Shown here: one piece after another, positions 1-5,576 of the stretch
Layout of the letters: each line of letters starts with the position of its first letter
Numbering within the stretch: the stretch's first letter is position 1
From: Tardiphaga sp.
GTDB lineage: Bacteria; Pseudomonadota; Alphaproteobacteria; Rhizobiales; Xanthobacteraceae
NCBI GenBank assembly: GCA_028290325.1
Contig: JAQGJY010000350.1
Location: 1-20,047, forward strand
DNA: 20,047 bases
Reading direction: 5' to 3'
Translations under genes and position numbers: made by a program
Notes under the pieces: generated by a model
Databases searched by the model: none
What the model was told of the DNA's origin: nothing
Seen by the model: the letters and a program-made list of their open reading frames with translations, nothing else

Positions 1-35
1 GCTGAACGTGTCGTGGTTCTCCGCCGATACTTTAG

Positions 36-54
36 TCTGTTCTAAATTAACAGA
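36..54. promoter_or_regulatory. Interrupted palindrome TCTGTT-N7-AACAGA
   Basis: TCTGTT at 36-41 and AACAGA at 49-54 are perfect inverted repeats around an AT-rich 7-bp spacer. The geometry fits a dimeric repressor operator. Any gene it controls would lie outside the window to the left, or there may be none. The functional reading is inference from symmetry alone. Confidence 0.25.
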
Positions 55-186
55 ATCGAATGCTGCTGGGAAAAATCTGCCTCAGGCGAGGACTAGCCGA
101 GGTCAATCGTCTGCCGCCGCGCCAAGCTTCGACATGCCATGGCCGCGCTTGCCAACGCCACGATCAAGCATGACTCGAGCGGGAGC

Positions 187-230
187 CTTGATCGAGCGGC
201 GGGCTTGATCGAATGGCGGGACTTGATCGA
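187..230. repeat. Three near-tandem copies of CTTGATCGA
   Basis: CTTGATCGA occurs at 187-195, 204-212 and 222-230, with 17- and 18-bp periodicity and related GC-rich spacers (GCGGCGGG and ATGGCGGGA). An inverted partner, CGATCAAG, sits at 161-168 and could pair with the first copy. The array lies about 40 bp beyond the 3' end of the tRNA gene. The function is unknown; it could be a small degenerate repeat or a relic of local slippage. Confidence 0.5.
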
Positions 231-270
231 ACGCTACTTGGAAGGAGATCGAAAGCGGCGCGCTAGCGGC

Positions 271-344
271 TGGCTGGGGAACTAGGATTCGAACCTAGAC
301 AAACAGAGTCAGAGTCTGTTGTGCTACCGTTACACCATTCCCCA
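271..344 (-). tRNA. tRNA-Gln (anticodon CTG)
   Basis: Read on the minus strand, the 74-nt sequence folds as a full cloverleaf. The 7-bp acceptor stem is TGGGGAA/TTCCCCA. The anticodon stem ACAGA/TCTGT encloses loop CTCTGAC, giving anticodon CTG. The T arm is CTAGG-TTCGAAT-CCTAG, followed by discriminator G and a genome-encoded CCA (271-273). It decodes CAG, the favoured glutamine codon in GC-rich genomes. No second copy of its 3' end is visible in the window, so nothing suggests an integration site here. Confidence 0.95.
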
Positions 345-451
345 AGGAGACGGCGACGCCACGGCGCGGCCGACGTTCCGGTGGCGATTCACCCGCGCGG
401 GCGGGCGGAATCGGCCTGACAGTGCCGGCTTTTAACCGCCCCTCCCCGGCA

Positions 452-468
452 TCGCAAGGGCCTTGCGA
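452..468. promoter_or_regulatory. Perfect 17-bp palindrome TCGCAAGG-G-CCTTGCGA
   Basis: The 8-bp arms TCGCAAGG (452-459) and CCTTGCGA (461-468) are perfectly complementary around a single G. With a one-base centre this is unlikely to form an RNA hairpin, so a protein binding site for a symmetric dimer is more plausible. It lies between the tRNA and the HerA-like gene. No regulator gene is adjacent. Confidence 0.3.
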
Positions 469-536
469 GCCAGCATCCGGCTGCTCGAGGCGTCCGGCCC
501 ACACGGCTTCGGCGGCTGATAACACCGCCGTCAGGG

Positions 537-551
537 TTAACGCGGCGTTAA
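537..551. promoter_or_regulatory. Perfect 15-bp palindrome TTAACGC-G-GCGTTAA
   Basis: The 7-bp arms TTAACGC (537-543) and GCGTTAA (545-551) surround one G. It has the same odd-centred geometry as the palindrome about 80 bp to the left, though the sequence differs. It lies about 210 bp upstream of the HerA-like start, so it could be an operator in a long upstream region. This is inference from symmetry only. Confidence 0.3.
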
Positions 552-760
552 GCGGCGTCGCCTGCCCGGCGCAACTCATCGGCGAAACCAGGCCCGGATC
601 GCCCGCATATCCGGACCCGCCGAGGCCCAGTCGGCAACCTGAGGATGCCGGCCACGCGGCCATTCGGTACCTTCCCGGGCCGGCTAGGTTAAGGATTTAT
701 GCAACCTCGCTCGTCATAGTCGATCGATAGACCGGGACATCAAGGCGCGAACCGATCGAC

Positions 761-2509
761 ATGACGCAACCGACTTCGACTTTTGGACGCATCATCATGG
801 TGCGGGGCTCTCAGGCGCGCATCGGCCTGCTGGCCGAAAGCCGAATGTCGCCGGCTGAGGCGCGCGCCACTGTCGGTCGCTTCGTCAGCATTCGGCTCAC
901 CAGCTCCGTGATCGTCGCGATGATCACCGAGGTGTCGTGTGAAAACCTGCCGGCGTCCGAAAATTTCGTCGCCAGCGCGGCGGTCGATCTGCTGGGCGAG
1001 ATTTTCACCGACGGTGTCCGCCAGAAGTTCAGTCGCGGCGTGACCAACTACCCGACCATCCACGACGGCGTCAGTCTCATCACCAATCAGGAGCTGCGGC
1101 TGATCTATACGCCGACCGGATCGGACCAGATCCACATCGGCACGTTGCAGCAGGATCAATCCGTACTGGCCTATGTCGACGTCGAGGAAATGCTCAACAA
1201 GCATTTCGCCGTGCTCGGCTCCACCGGCGTCGGCAAATCGAGCGGGGTCTCGCTGCTGCTCAACGAAATCCTGAAAGCGCGCCCGAACCTGCGGGTCTTC
1301 CTGCTCGACGTCCACAACGAATACGGCCGCTGTTTCGGCGATCGCGCGCTGGTACTGAATCCGCGCAATCTGAAACTGCCGTTCTGGCTGTTCAATTTCG
1401 AGGAAATCGTCGACGTGCTGTTCGGCGGCCGCCCCGGCGTGCCCGAGGAGCTTGAAGTGCTCGCCGAGGTCATTCCGATGGCCAAGGCGATGTACACGCA
1501 GTACCAGAATTCGGACCGCATCGGGCTGAAGCGGCTGGATGCCAAGAGCATCGGCTACACCGCCGATACACCGGTGCCCTATCGTCTGGTCGATCTGATT
1601 TCGCTGATCGACGAGCGCATGGGCAAGCTGGAAAACCGCTCGTCACGCATCATCTATCACAAGCTGATCTCACGCATCGAAACGGTCCGCAACGATCCGC
1701 GCTACGCCTTCATGTTCGACAACGCCAATGTCGGCGGCGACACGATGTCCGAGGTCATCAGCCACCTGTTCCGGTTGCCGGCCAACGGCCGTCCGATGAC
1801 GATCATGCAACTGGCCGGCTTCCCGGCCGAGGTCGTGGACTCGGTCGTGTCGGTGCTGTGTCGCATGGCGTTCGATTTCGGACTGTGGAGCGACGGCGTC
1901 TCGCCGCTTCTGTTCGTCTGCGAGGAAGCGCATCGCTATGCGTCGGCGGATCGCAGCATCGGTTTCGGGCCGACCCGCAAGGCGATCTCGCGGATCGCCA
2001 AGGAAGGCCGCAAATACGGCGTCTATCTCGGTCTGGTGACACAGCGCCCGGCCGAACTCGACGCCACCATCATCTCGCAATGCAGCACATTGTTCACGAT
2101 GCGGCTCGCCAACGATCGCGATCAGGCGCTGTTGCGCTCGGCGGTGTCAGACGCCGCGGCGAACCTGTTGTCATTCGTGCCGTCCCTGGGCACGCGCGAG
2201 GTCCTGGCGTTCGGTGAAGGCGTGGCGCTGCCGACGCGGTTGCGCTTCAAGGAAGTGCCGCCGCATCAATTGCCGCGCAGCGAAGCAACGATCTCGACCT
2301 CGCTCTCGGTCTCCGCGGGCCACGACATCCACTTCGTCGGCGCGGTGCTGGAGCGCTGGCGCGGCGCGACGTCGAACCGCGATAACAACGCGGCCGGCGA
2401 GAGCTTCCCGGAACGGCCGGTCCAGCGTGCGATGGAAGCGCCGATGTTGCAGCCCTCGCTGGGGCTCGATCCGGATCGCTTCTCGCTGCTGAAGAAGCCG
2501 CTGCGATAG
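761..2509 (+). CDS. HerA-type DUF87 ATP-binding protein
   Basis: The 582-residue protein has the layout of HerA/FtsK-superfamily hexameric ATPases that translocate DNA ends. An N-terminal beta-barrel HAS-like segment starts with FGRIIMVRGSQARIGLL (about residues 8-24). A Walker A motif GSTGVGKSS lies near residues 153-161. A Walker B strand LLFVCEEAHRY lies near 384-394, followed by the HerA-typical stretch RIAKEGRKYGVYLGLVTQRP. The start at 761 is chosen because the family begins a few residues before FGRI; no strong Shine-Dalgarno is visible, and the next ATG (797) would cut into the barrel. HerA proteins commonly work with the NurA nuclease in archaea or with other nucleases or SIR2 proteins in bacteria, but no such partner is adjacent here. 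The downstream genes are unrelated, so its role (DNA repair or other) is open. Confidence 0.85.
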   Translation: MTQPTSTFGRIIMVRGSQARIGLLAESRMSPAEARATVGRFVSIRLTSSVIVAMITEVSCENLPASENFVASAAVDLLGEIFTDGVRQKFSRGVTNYPTIHDGVSLITNQELRLIYTPTGSDQIHIGTLQQDQSVLAYVDVEEMLNKHFAVLGSTGVGKSSGVSLLLNEILKARPNLRVFLLDVHNEYGRCFGDRALVLNPRNLKLPFWLFNFEEIVDVLFGGRPGVPEELEVLAEVIPMAKAMYTQYQNSDRIGLKRLDAKSIGYTADTPVPYRLVDLISLIDERMGKLENRSSRIIYHKLISRIETVRNDPRYAFMFDNANVGGDTMSEVISHLFRLPANGRPMTIMQLAGFPAEVVDSVVSVLCRMAFDFGLWSDGVSPLLFVCEEAHRYASADRSIGFGPTRKAISRIAKEGRKYGVYLGLVTQRPAELDATIISQCSTLFTMRLANDRDQALLRSAVSDAAANLLSFVPSLGTREVLAFGEGVALPTRLRFKEVPPHQLPRSEATISTSLSVSAGHDIHFVGAVLERWRGATSNRDNNAAGESFPERPVQRAMEAPMLQPSLGLDPDRFSLLKKPLR

Positions 2510-2587
2510 CGCCTCGCGCCGGCTTTGCGCGGCGTGGCGGCATCGCCTATGGTCGCGGCCCAACCAGCTTGAGCCGGACCTGTCATC

Positions 2588-3169
2588 ATGATTCAACCGA
2601 AGCCATTCAACCGCTTTCCCGTTCCGGCGATCGCGTCGCTGCCCGACGACATCCGCGCGCGGATTCTGGCGGTGCAGGAAAAATCCGGCTTCGTGCCGAA
2701 CGTGTTTCTCGTGCTGGCATCGCGGCCGGACGAATTCCGCGCCTTCTTCGCCTATCACGACGCGCTGATGGACAAAGACGGCGGCCTGAGCAAAGCCGAG
2801 CGCGAGATGATCGTGGTGGCGACGTCGGCCGCCAATCAATGCCATTATTGCGTGATCGCGCATGGCGCCATCCTCCGCATTCGCGCGAAGAATCCGTTGA
2901 TCGCGGACCAGATCGCGATCAACTACCGGAAGGCCGACATCACGCCGCGTCAAAAAGCCATGCTGGATTTCGCGATGCAGGTCAGCATCGACGCGGCGTC
3001 GGTCGGCGAGGACGATTTCGACGAAGTCGCGTCGCACGGCTTCAGCAATGACGACATCTGGGACATCACGGCGATCGCCGCGTTCTTCGCGCTGTCGAAC
3101 CGCATGGCGAATGTCACTTCCATGAAGCCGAACGATGAATTCTACCTGATGGGCCGCGTGCCGAAGTAA
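2588..3169 (+). CDS. Peroxidase-related protein, AhpD/carboxymuconolactone decarboxylase family
   Basis: The 193-residue all-helical protein carries the AhpD-like redox motif C85-H-Y-C88 followed by H92 (CHYCVIAH), preceded by the family's SKAEREMIVVATS helix. Length and the N-terminal PDDIRARILAVQEKSGFVPN region fit the peroxidase-related subfamily rather than the short 4-carboxymuconolactone decarboxylases. By family knowledge the two cysteines would cycle between dithiol and disulfide to reduce peroxides; the actual substrate and electron donor are unknown. The start at 2588 gives the family's usual N-terminus, but its ribosome binding site is weak. The stop TAA is followed 10 bp later by mgtC, whose AAGGG ribosome binding site overlaps this stop, so the two are probably co-transcribed. 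Confidence 0.85.
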   Translation: MIQPKPFNRFPVPAIASLPDDIRARILAVQEKSGFVPNVFLVLASRPDEFRAFFAYHDALMDKDGGLSKAEREMIVVATSAANQCHYCVIAHGAILRIRAKNPLIADQIAINYRKADITPRQKAMLDFAMQVSIDAASVGEDDFDEVASHGFSNDDIWDITAIAAFFALSNRMANVTSMKPNDEFYLMGRVPK

Positions 3170-3179
3170 GGGCCAAGTC

Positions 3180-3686
3180 ATGCTCGAATGGTCGGAGATC
3201 GCACTGCGCCTTGGGGTCGCGACGCTGGCAGGCAGCGCGGTCGGCCTCAATCGCGACTTGCACGGCAAGCCGATCGGGCTGCGAACGCTGAGCCTGGTCG
3301 CGCTGGCGACGTCGATGGTCGTGGCGCTCACTGATCCCGGTGGCGAAGTCTCACATTTTTCGGATGCCAGCAGTCGGGTCGTGCAGGGCGTGCTGACCGG
3401 CATCGGCTTTCTCGGCGCGGGCGTCATTCTTCATGGCGAGTCCAAAGCACGGGTGCGTGGCCTGACCAGCGCCGCGCTGACCTGGCTGACGGCCTGCATC
3501 GGCATCATGTGTGGTGCCGGGCAATGGCGCATCGTCGCCGTCGCGGTGGCGATCACTTTTGTCATCTTGATGATCGGCGGCGGCGTTGAAAAGCGGCTGC
3601 ACCGCGCATTGGGTGGCCGCGATTTCGCCCACGAGGGCGACAAGTCTCAGCCGTCCGACGCCGGGCCGCACCAGCCCGGCAAGTAA
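3180..3686 (+). CDS. MgtC/SapB family membrane protein, short form
   Basis: This 168-residue protein has the MgtC/SapB N-terminal membrane domain. Hydrophobic segments are interrupted by the conserved GLNRDLHGKPIGLRTLSLVAL and GVLTGIGFLGAGVIL motifs, the latter being the family signature. It lacks the C-terminal cytoplasmic ACT-like domain of Salmonella MgtC (total length there about 230) and ends in a hydrophilic tail of about 30 residues. MgtC relatives have been tied to low-magnesium survival and inhibition of ATP synthase, but the short chromosomal forms are poorly characterised. The start at 3180 has AAGGG seven bases upstream. The last 40 bp overlap the 3' end of the convergent ParB-like gene. 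Confidence 0.85.
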   Translation: MLEWSEIALRLGVATLAGSAVGLNRDLHGKPIGLRTLSLVALATSMVVALTDPGGEVSHFSDASSRVVQGVLTGIGFLGAGVILHGESKARVRGLTSAALTWLTACIGIMCGAGQWRIVAVAVAITFVILMIGGGVEKRLHRALGGRDFAHEGDKSQPSDAGPHQPGK

Positions 3687-4270
3687 ATCGCGTCGTGGCT
3701 TTTGGCCAGGGCGAGCGCCTTTTCCAGCGCCTTGGTGAAATCGGCCTCGACGGATTTGCGGGCCAGGTTGCGGCGCAGGAAATCCGCCCACAGAAATTCG
3801 CTGAACGGCGTCGTGTCCTTGGCGTAACCGCCGGCACGGCGCAATTCGCCGGCCAGGCTGCGAAACGGATCGTCCTTCAATTGCGCGACGGTCTTCGGAA
3901 TGTCTTTGAAGTCGCGACGCTCACCTTTCGAATCGTAAGGATAGACCCAGCGCTTGTTGTCGAGCACGCCCCAGAACGCGTCGCGACCGACCATCGTCAG
4001 GTCCGCGATCACGGTGACGAAGACATCGCGGACGTCCTCCTCGTGCAGCGCGCGCGCCAGATGGTGATGATCGACGATGTAGAATCTCTTGTCGGGCCCG
4101 AGCACGACCGGGATCATGTGCTTGCCGATCGTCTCGGCCTGCTCCTGCGCCTTCTTCTCGCGGAAGCGTTTGCGCTTCTCTTTCACCTCGCGCATGCCGA
4201 CCGTCATCTGCGTCGGCCGCAGCGACAGGATCGGCACCGGCTGCAAGATCGGTTCCCGGGTATTGGCCAT
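3647..4270 (-). CDS. ParB-like nuclease-domain protein (ParBc_2 type)
   Basis: The 207-residue protein resembles the ParBc_2 family of putative ParB-like nucleases. A basic, glutamate/lysine-rich segment VKEKRKRFREKKAQEQ (about 29-44) leads into HMIPVVLGPDKRFYIVDHHH (about 51-70). The cluster D67-H68-H69-H70 is the likely binding or catalytic site. The C-terminal half contains aromatic motifs (AFWGVL, FSEFLWADFLR). The start at 4270 is preferred over an in-frame ATG 42 bp upstream because GGAG lies seven bases before it. The protein is much smaller than chromosomal ParB and is not next to parA, so it is not the segregation protein; whether it cleaves or merely binds something is unknown. Its 3' end overlaps mgtC by 40 bp on the opposite strand. 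Confidence 0.75.
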   Translation of the reverse strand: MANTREPILQPVPILSLRPTQMTVGMREVKEKRKRFREKKAQEQAETIGKHMIPVVLGPDKRFYIVDHHHLARALHEEDVRDVFVTVIADLTMVGRDAFWGVLDNKRWVYPYDSKGERRDFKDIPKTVAQLKDDPFRSLAGELRRAGGYAKDTTPFSEFLWADFLRRNLARKSVEADFTKALEKALALAKSHDAIYLPGWCGPASDG

Positions 4271-4277
4271 CAAGTGT

Positions 4278-4281
4278 CTCC
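4278..4281 (-). promoter_or_regulatory. Ribosome binding site deciding the ParB-like start
   Basis: CTCC on the plus strand is GGAG on the coding strand, seven bases before the ATG at 4270. It supports that start over the upstream in-frame ATG at 4312, which has no comparable site. Confidence 0.6.
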
Positions 4282-4350
4282 GTCCGCAGATGCGTCCGCC
4301 AACCGATAGCACGGCTGTCCCGCCGTCGTCCTTCGTGATAGACTTGCGCC

Positions 4351-4674
4351 ATGCAATCGACCCGCCCAGCGGCCACCGAGACCGAGCATCGCGTGCTGAA
4401 ATTTCGTCCGCGTGACAGCACCACGCTGCGCGACGACGAGGCGGCGATCGACGGCCCCAACGAGCCGGATGATTTTCAGGATCGGATGTGGACCAATGTG
4501 GCCGCGTTGGCTTTCACGGCGGCCCTGGTCGGCTGCGGCATCTGGCTGGCCGTCAGCCTGTCGGAATCGCGCAAGGCGCAGGACTGCGTTTTGATGGGAC
4601 GGCGCGACTGCGCCCACCTTTCGACCCGAGCCACGCCCCCTGCCCCCACGGAACCGCAACCGCGCGACCATTGA
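4351..4674 (+). CDS. Small single-pass membrane protein of unknown function
   Basis: I do not recognise a named family. The 107-residue protein has a charged N-terminal region of about 45 residues rich in Asp/Glu/Arg, one clear hydrophobic helix (about residues 48-70, AALAFTAALVGCGIWLAV), and a short tail with two cysteines, C79 and C87, in QDCVLMGRRDC, then a proline-rich end. The paired cysteines could form a disulfide if the tail is periplasmic. Small Hyphomicrobiales membrane proteins with a similar cysteine-bearing tail exist as hypotheticals, to my recollection. It is divergent from the ParB-like gene (80-bp gap). No strong ribosome binding site precedes the ATG. Its stop codon lies inside the candidate -35 box for the acpXL operon. 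Confidence 0.65.
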   Translation: MQSTRPAATETEHRVLKFRPRDSTTLRDDEAAIDGPNEPDDFQDRMWTNVAALAFTAALVGCGIWLAVSLSESRKAQDCVLMGRRDCAHLSTRATPPAPTEPQPRDH

Positions 4675-4699
4675 ACTCGTGCTCCCGCTCCGTTATACG
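4671..4699 (+). promoter_or_regulatory. Candidate housekeeping-sigma promoter for the acpXL operon
   Basis: TTGAAC (4671-4676), a 17-bp spacer and TATACG (4694-4699) form a good sigma-70-like pair. Transcription from it would give a leader of about 80 nt before the acpXL ATG at 4788. The -35 box overlaps the TGA stop of the small membrane protein gene. No start-site data are available, so this is prediction from consensus and spacing. Confidence 0.5.
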
Positions 4700-4787
4700 G
4701 GCAATCGACTCTGCATCCCGGACGGGGCCGCGCGGGCCAGCGCCCCTGCCCTGTTCGATTTCACTTCAAAGAATCAAAGGCTTAACG

Positions 4788-5069
4788 ATGTCCTCCACAT
4801 TCGATCAGGTCGCTACGATTATTGCGGAAACCTGCGACATTCCCCGCGACACGATCACGCCGGAGAGCCATGCGATCGACGATCTCGGCATCGACAGCCT
4901 GGATTTTCTGGATATTGCCTTCGCCATCGACAAGGCGTTCGGCATCAAGCTGCCGCTTGAGAAGTGGACCCAGGAAGTCAACGACGGCAAGGCGACCACC
5001 GAACAGTATTTCGTGCTGAAGAATCTCAGCGCCCGTATCGACGAGCTGGTCGCGGCCAAAGGCGCGTAA
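4788..5069 (+). CDS. acpXL: Acyl carrier protein for very-long-chain fatty acid synthesis
   Basis: The 93-residue acidic protein carries the phosphopantetheine site S37 in DDLGIDSLDFLDIAF. It closely matches rhizobial AcpXL, including the characteristic KLPLEKWTQEVNDGKATTEQYFV segment after helix II, which ordinary AcpP lacks. In Rhizobium, AcpXL holds the growing chain that becomes 27-hydroxyoctacosanoate on lipid A. The start at 4788 has AAAGG seven bases upstream; a much longer in-frame opening upstream (from 4488) is rejected because the added residues overlap the neighbouring gene and match nothing. It is the first gene of a six-gene unit and is followed after 9 bp by the dehydratase. 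Confidence 0.93.
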   Translation: MSSTFDQVATIIAETCDIPRDTITPESHAIDDLGIDSLDFLDIAFAIDKAFGIKLPLEKWTQEVNDGKATTEQYFVLKNLSARIDELVAAKGA

Positions 5070-5078
5070 CGCGCCGCC

Positions 5079-5576
5079 ATGAACCTCGAATATTTCCATA
5101 TGGTGGATCGCATTGCCGCGCTCGACGTCGGCAAAGGCACCATTACGGTCGAAGCGAACGTGCCGCGGGCGAGCACGGTTTTCGAGGGGCACTTTCCGGG
5201 CTATCCGTTGATGCCCGGCGTATTGCTGGTGGAGGCGATGGCGCAGTCGTCCGGCTGGCTCATTATCGCATTGCAGAATTTCGAGCGCATGCCGTTCTTG
5301 GCCGCCGTGAAGGAAGCCAAGATGCGAAATTTCGTCACGCCAGGCGAACTGCTCACCATCGAGGCCAAGATCCTGCATGAAGGCTCTGGCTTCGCGATCA
5401 CCGACGTCACGATCCGCATCGCCGGCAAACTGACCTGCAACGCGCAACTGACGTTCCGCCACGTGCCGTTTCCGAACGCGGATTTGCGCGGCCACATGGA
5501 CACGATGGCGAAGCGCATCGGCTTTCCCTACGATGCGATGCAGTCGCACGCATCCAATCAGCAGGCTCCGCTCTGA
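5079..5576 (+). CDS. fabZXL: FabZ-like 3-hydroxyacyl-ACP dehydratase of the VLCFA operon
   Basis: This is a 165-residue hot-dog-fold dehydratase. The catalytic motif H38-F-P-G-Y-P-L-M-P-G-V supplies the histidine, and E52 in LLVEAMAQ supplies the acid, as in FabZ. It is slightly longer than FabZ (about 150 residues), with an extra C-terminal tail of about 30 residues (RGHMDTMAKRIGFPYDAM). The reaction would be dehydration of 3-hydroxyacyl-AcpXL to the trans-2-enoyl form during elongation. It starts 9 bp after acpXL with only a weak ribosome binding site, which suggests coupling to acpXL translation, and its TGA overlaps the ATG of the next gene by one base. The symbol follows the rhizobial cluster name; assignment rests on motif and context. 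Confidence 0.9.
   Translation: MNLEYFHMVDRIAALDVGKGTITVEANVPRASTVFEGHFPGYPLMPGVLLVEAMAQSSGWLIIALQNFERMPFLAAVKEAKMRNFVTPGELLTIEAKILHEGSGFAITDVTIRIAGKLTCNAQLTFRHVPFPNADLRGHMDTMAKRIGFPYDAMQSHASNQQAPL

Larger units (their letters stand above)
1..270. other. Gene-free stretch at the left edge
   Basis: No convincing coding region is seen here. The only open frame (about 66 codons, plus strand from position 8) has no family resemblance and no ribosome binding site. The stretch holds a 19-bp interrupted palindrome at 36-54 and three copies of CTTGATCGA at 187-230, listed separately. It lies downstream of the tRNA-Gln gene on the minus strand, so it could include the tRNA trailer, but I see no clear hairpin plus T-run terminator. 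Confidence 0.5.
345..760. other. Gene-free region of 416 bp with palindromes
   Basis: This region separates the minus-strand tRNA from the plus-strand HerA-like gene, so it should contain promoters firing in both directions. Open frames on both strands exist but are arginine- and proline-rich, mutually overlapping and match nothing I recognise. Two perfect odd-length palindromes (452-468 and 537-551) stand out and are listed separately. The last part, about 685-725, is locally less GC-rich, as expected of a promoter for the downstream gene, but I cannot fix a -35/-10 pair with confidence. Confidence 0.5.

Noticed and set aside
187..230. A CRISPR-like array
   Set aside because: Units are only 9 bp, spacers are 8-9 bp and similar to each other, and no cas gene is present.
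271..344. The tRNA-Gln as an attachment site for an integrated element
   Set aside because: No integrase, no direct repeat of the tRNA 3' end and no change in gene character are visible on either side.
295..730. Overlapping open frames on both strands in the tRNA-herA gap
   Set aside because: One runs into the tRNA, both are compositionally odd, and neither has a ribosome binding site or recognisable similarity.
2171..3427. A 418-codon minus-strand open frame crossing three plus-strand genes
   Set aside because: It spans the ends of the HerA-like, AhpD-like and mgtC-like genes, is rich in Arg/His and shows no domain; the plus-strand genes have clear motifs.
4488..4787. A 100-codon N-terminal extension of the acyl carrier protein
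   Set aside because: The extension overlaps the small membrane protein gene and the promoter, and the ATG at 4788 has a good ribosome binding site and gives the standard AcpXL N-terminus.
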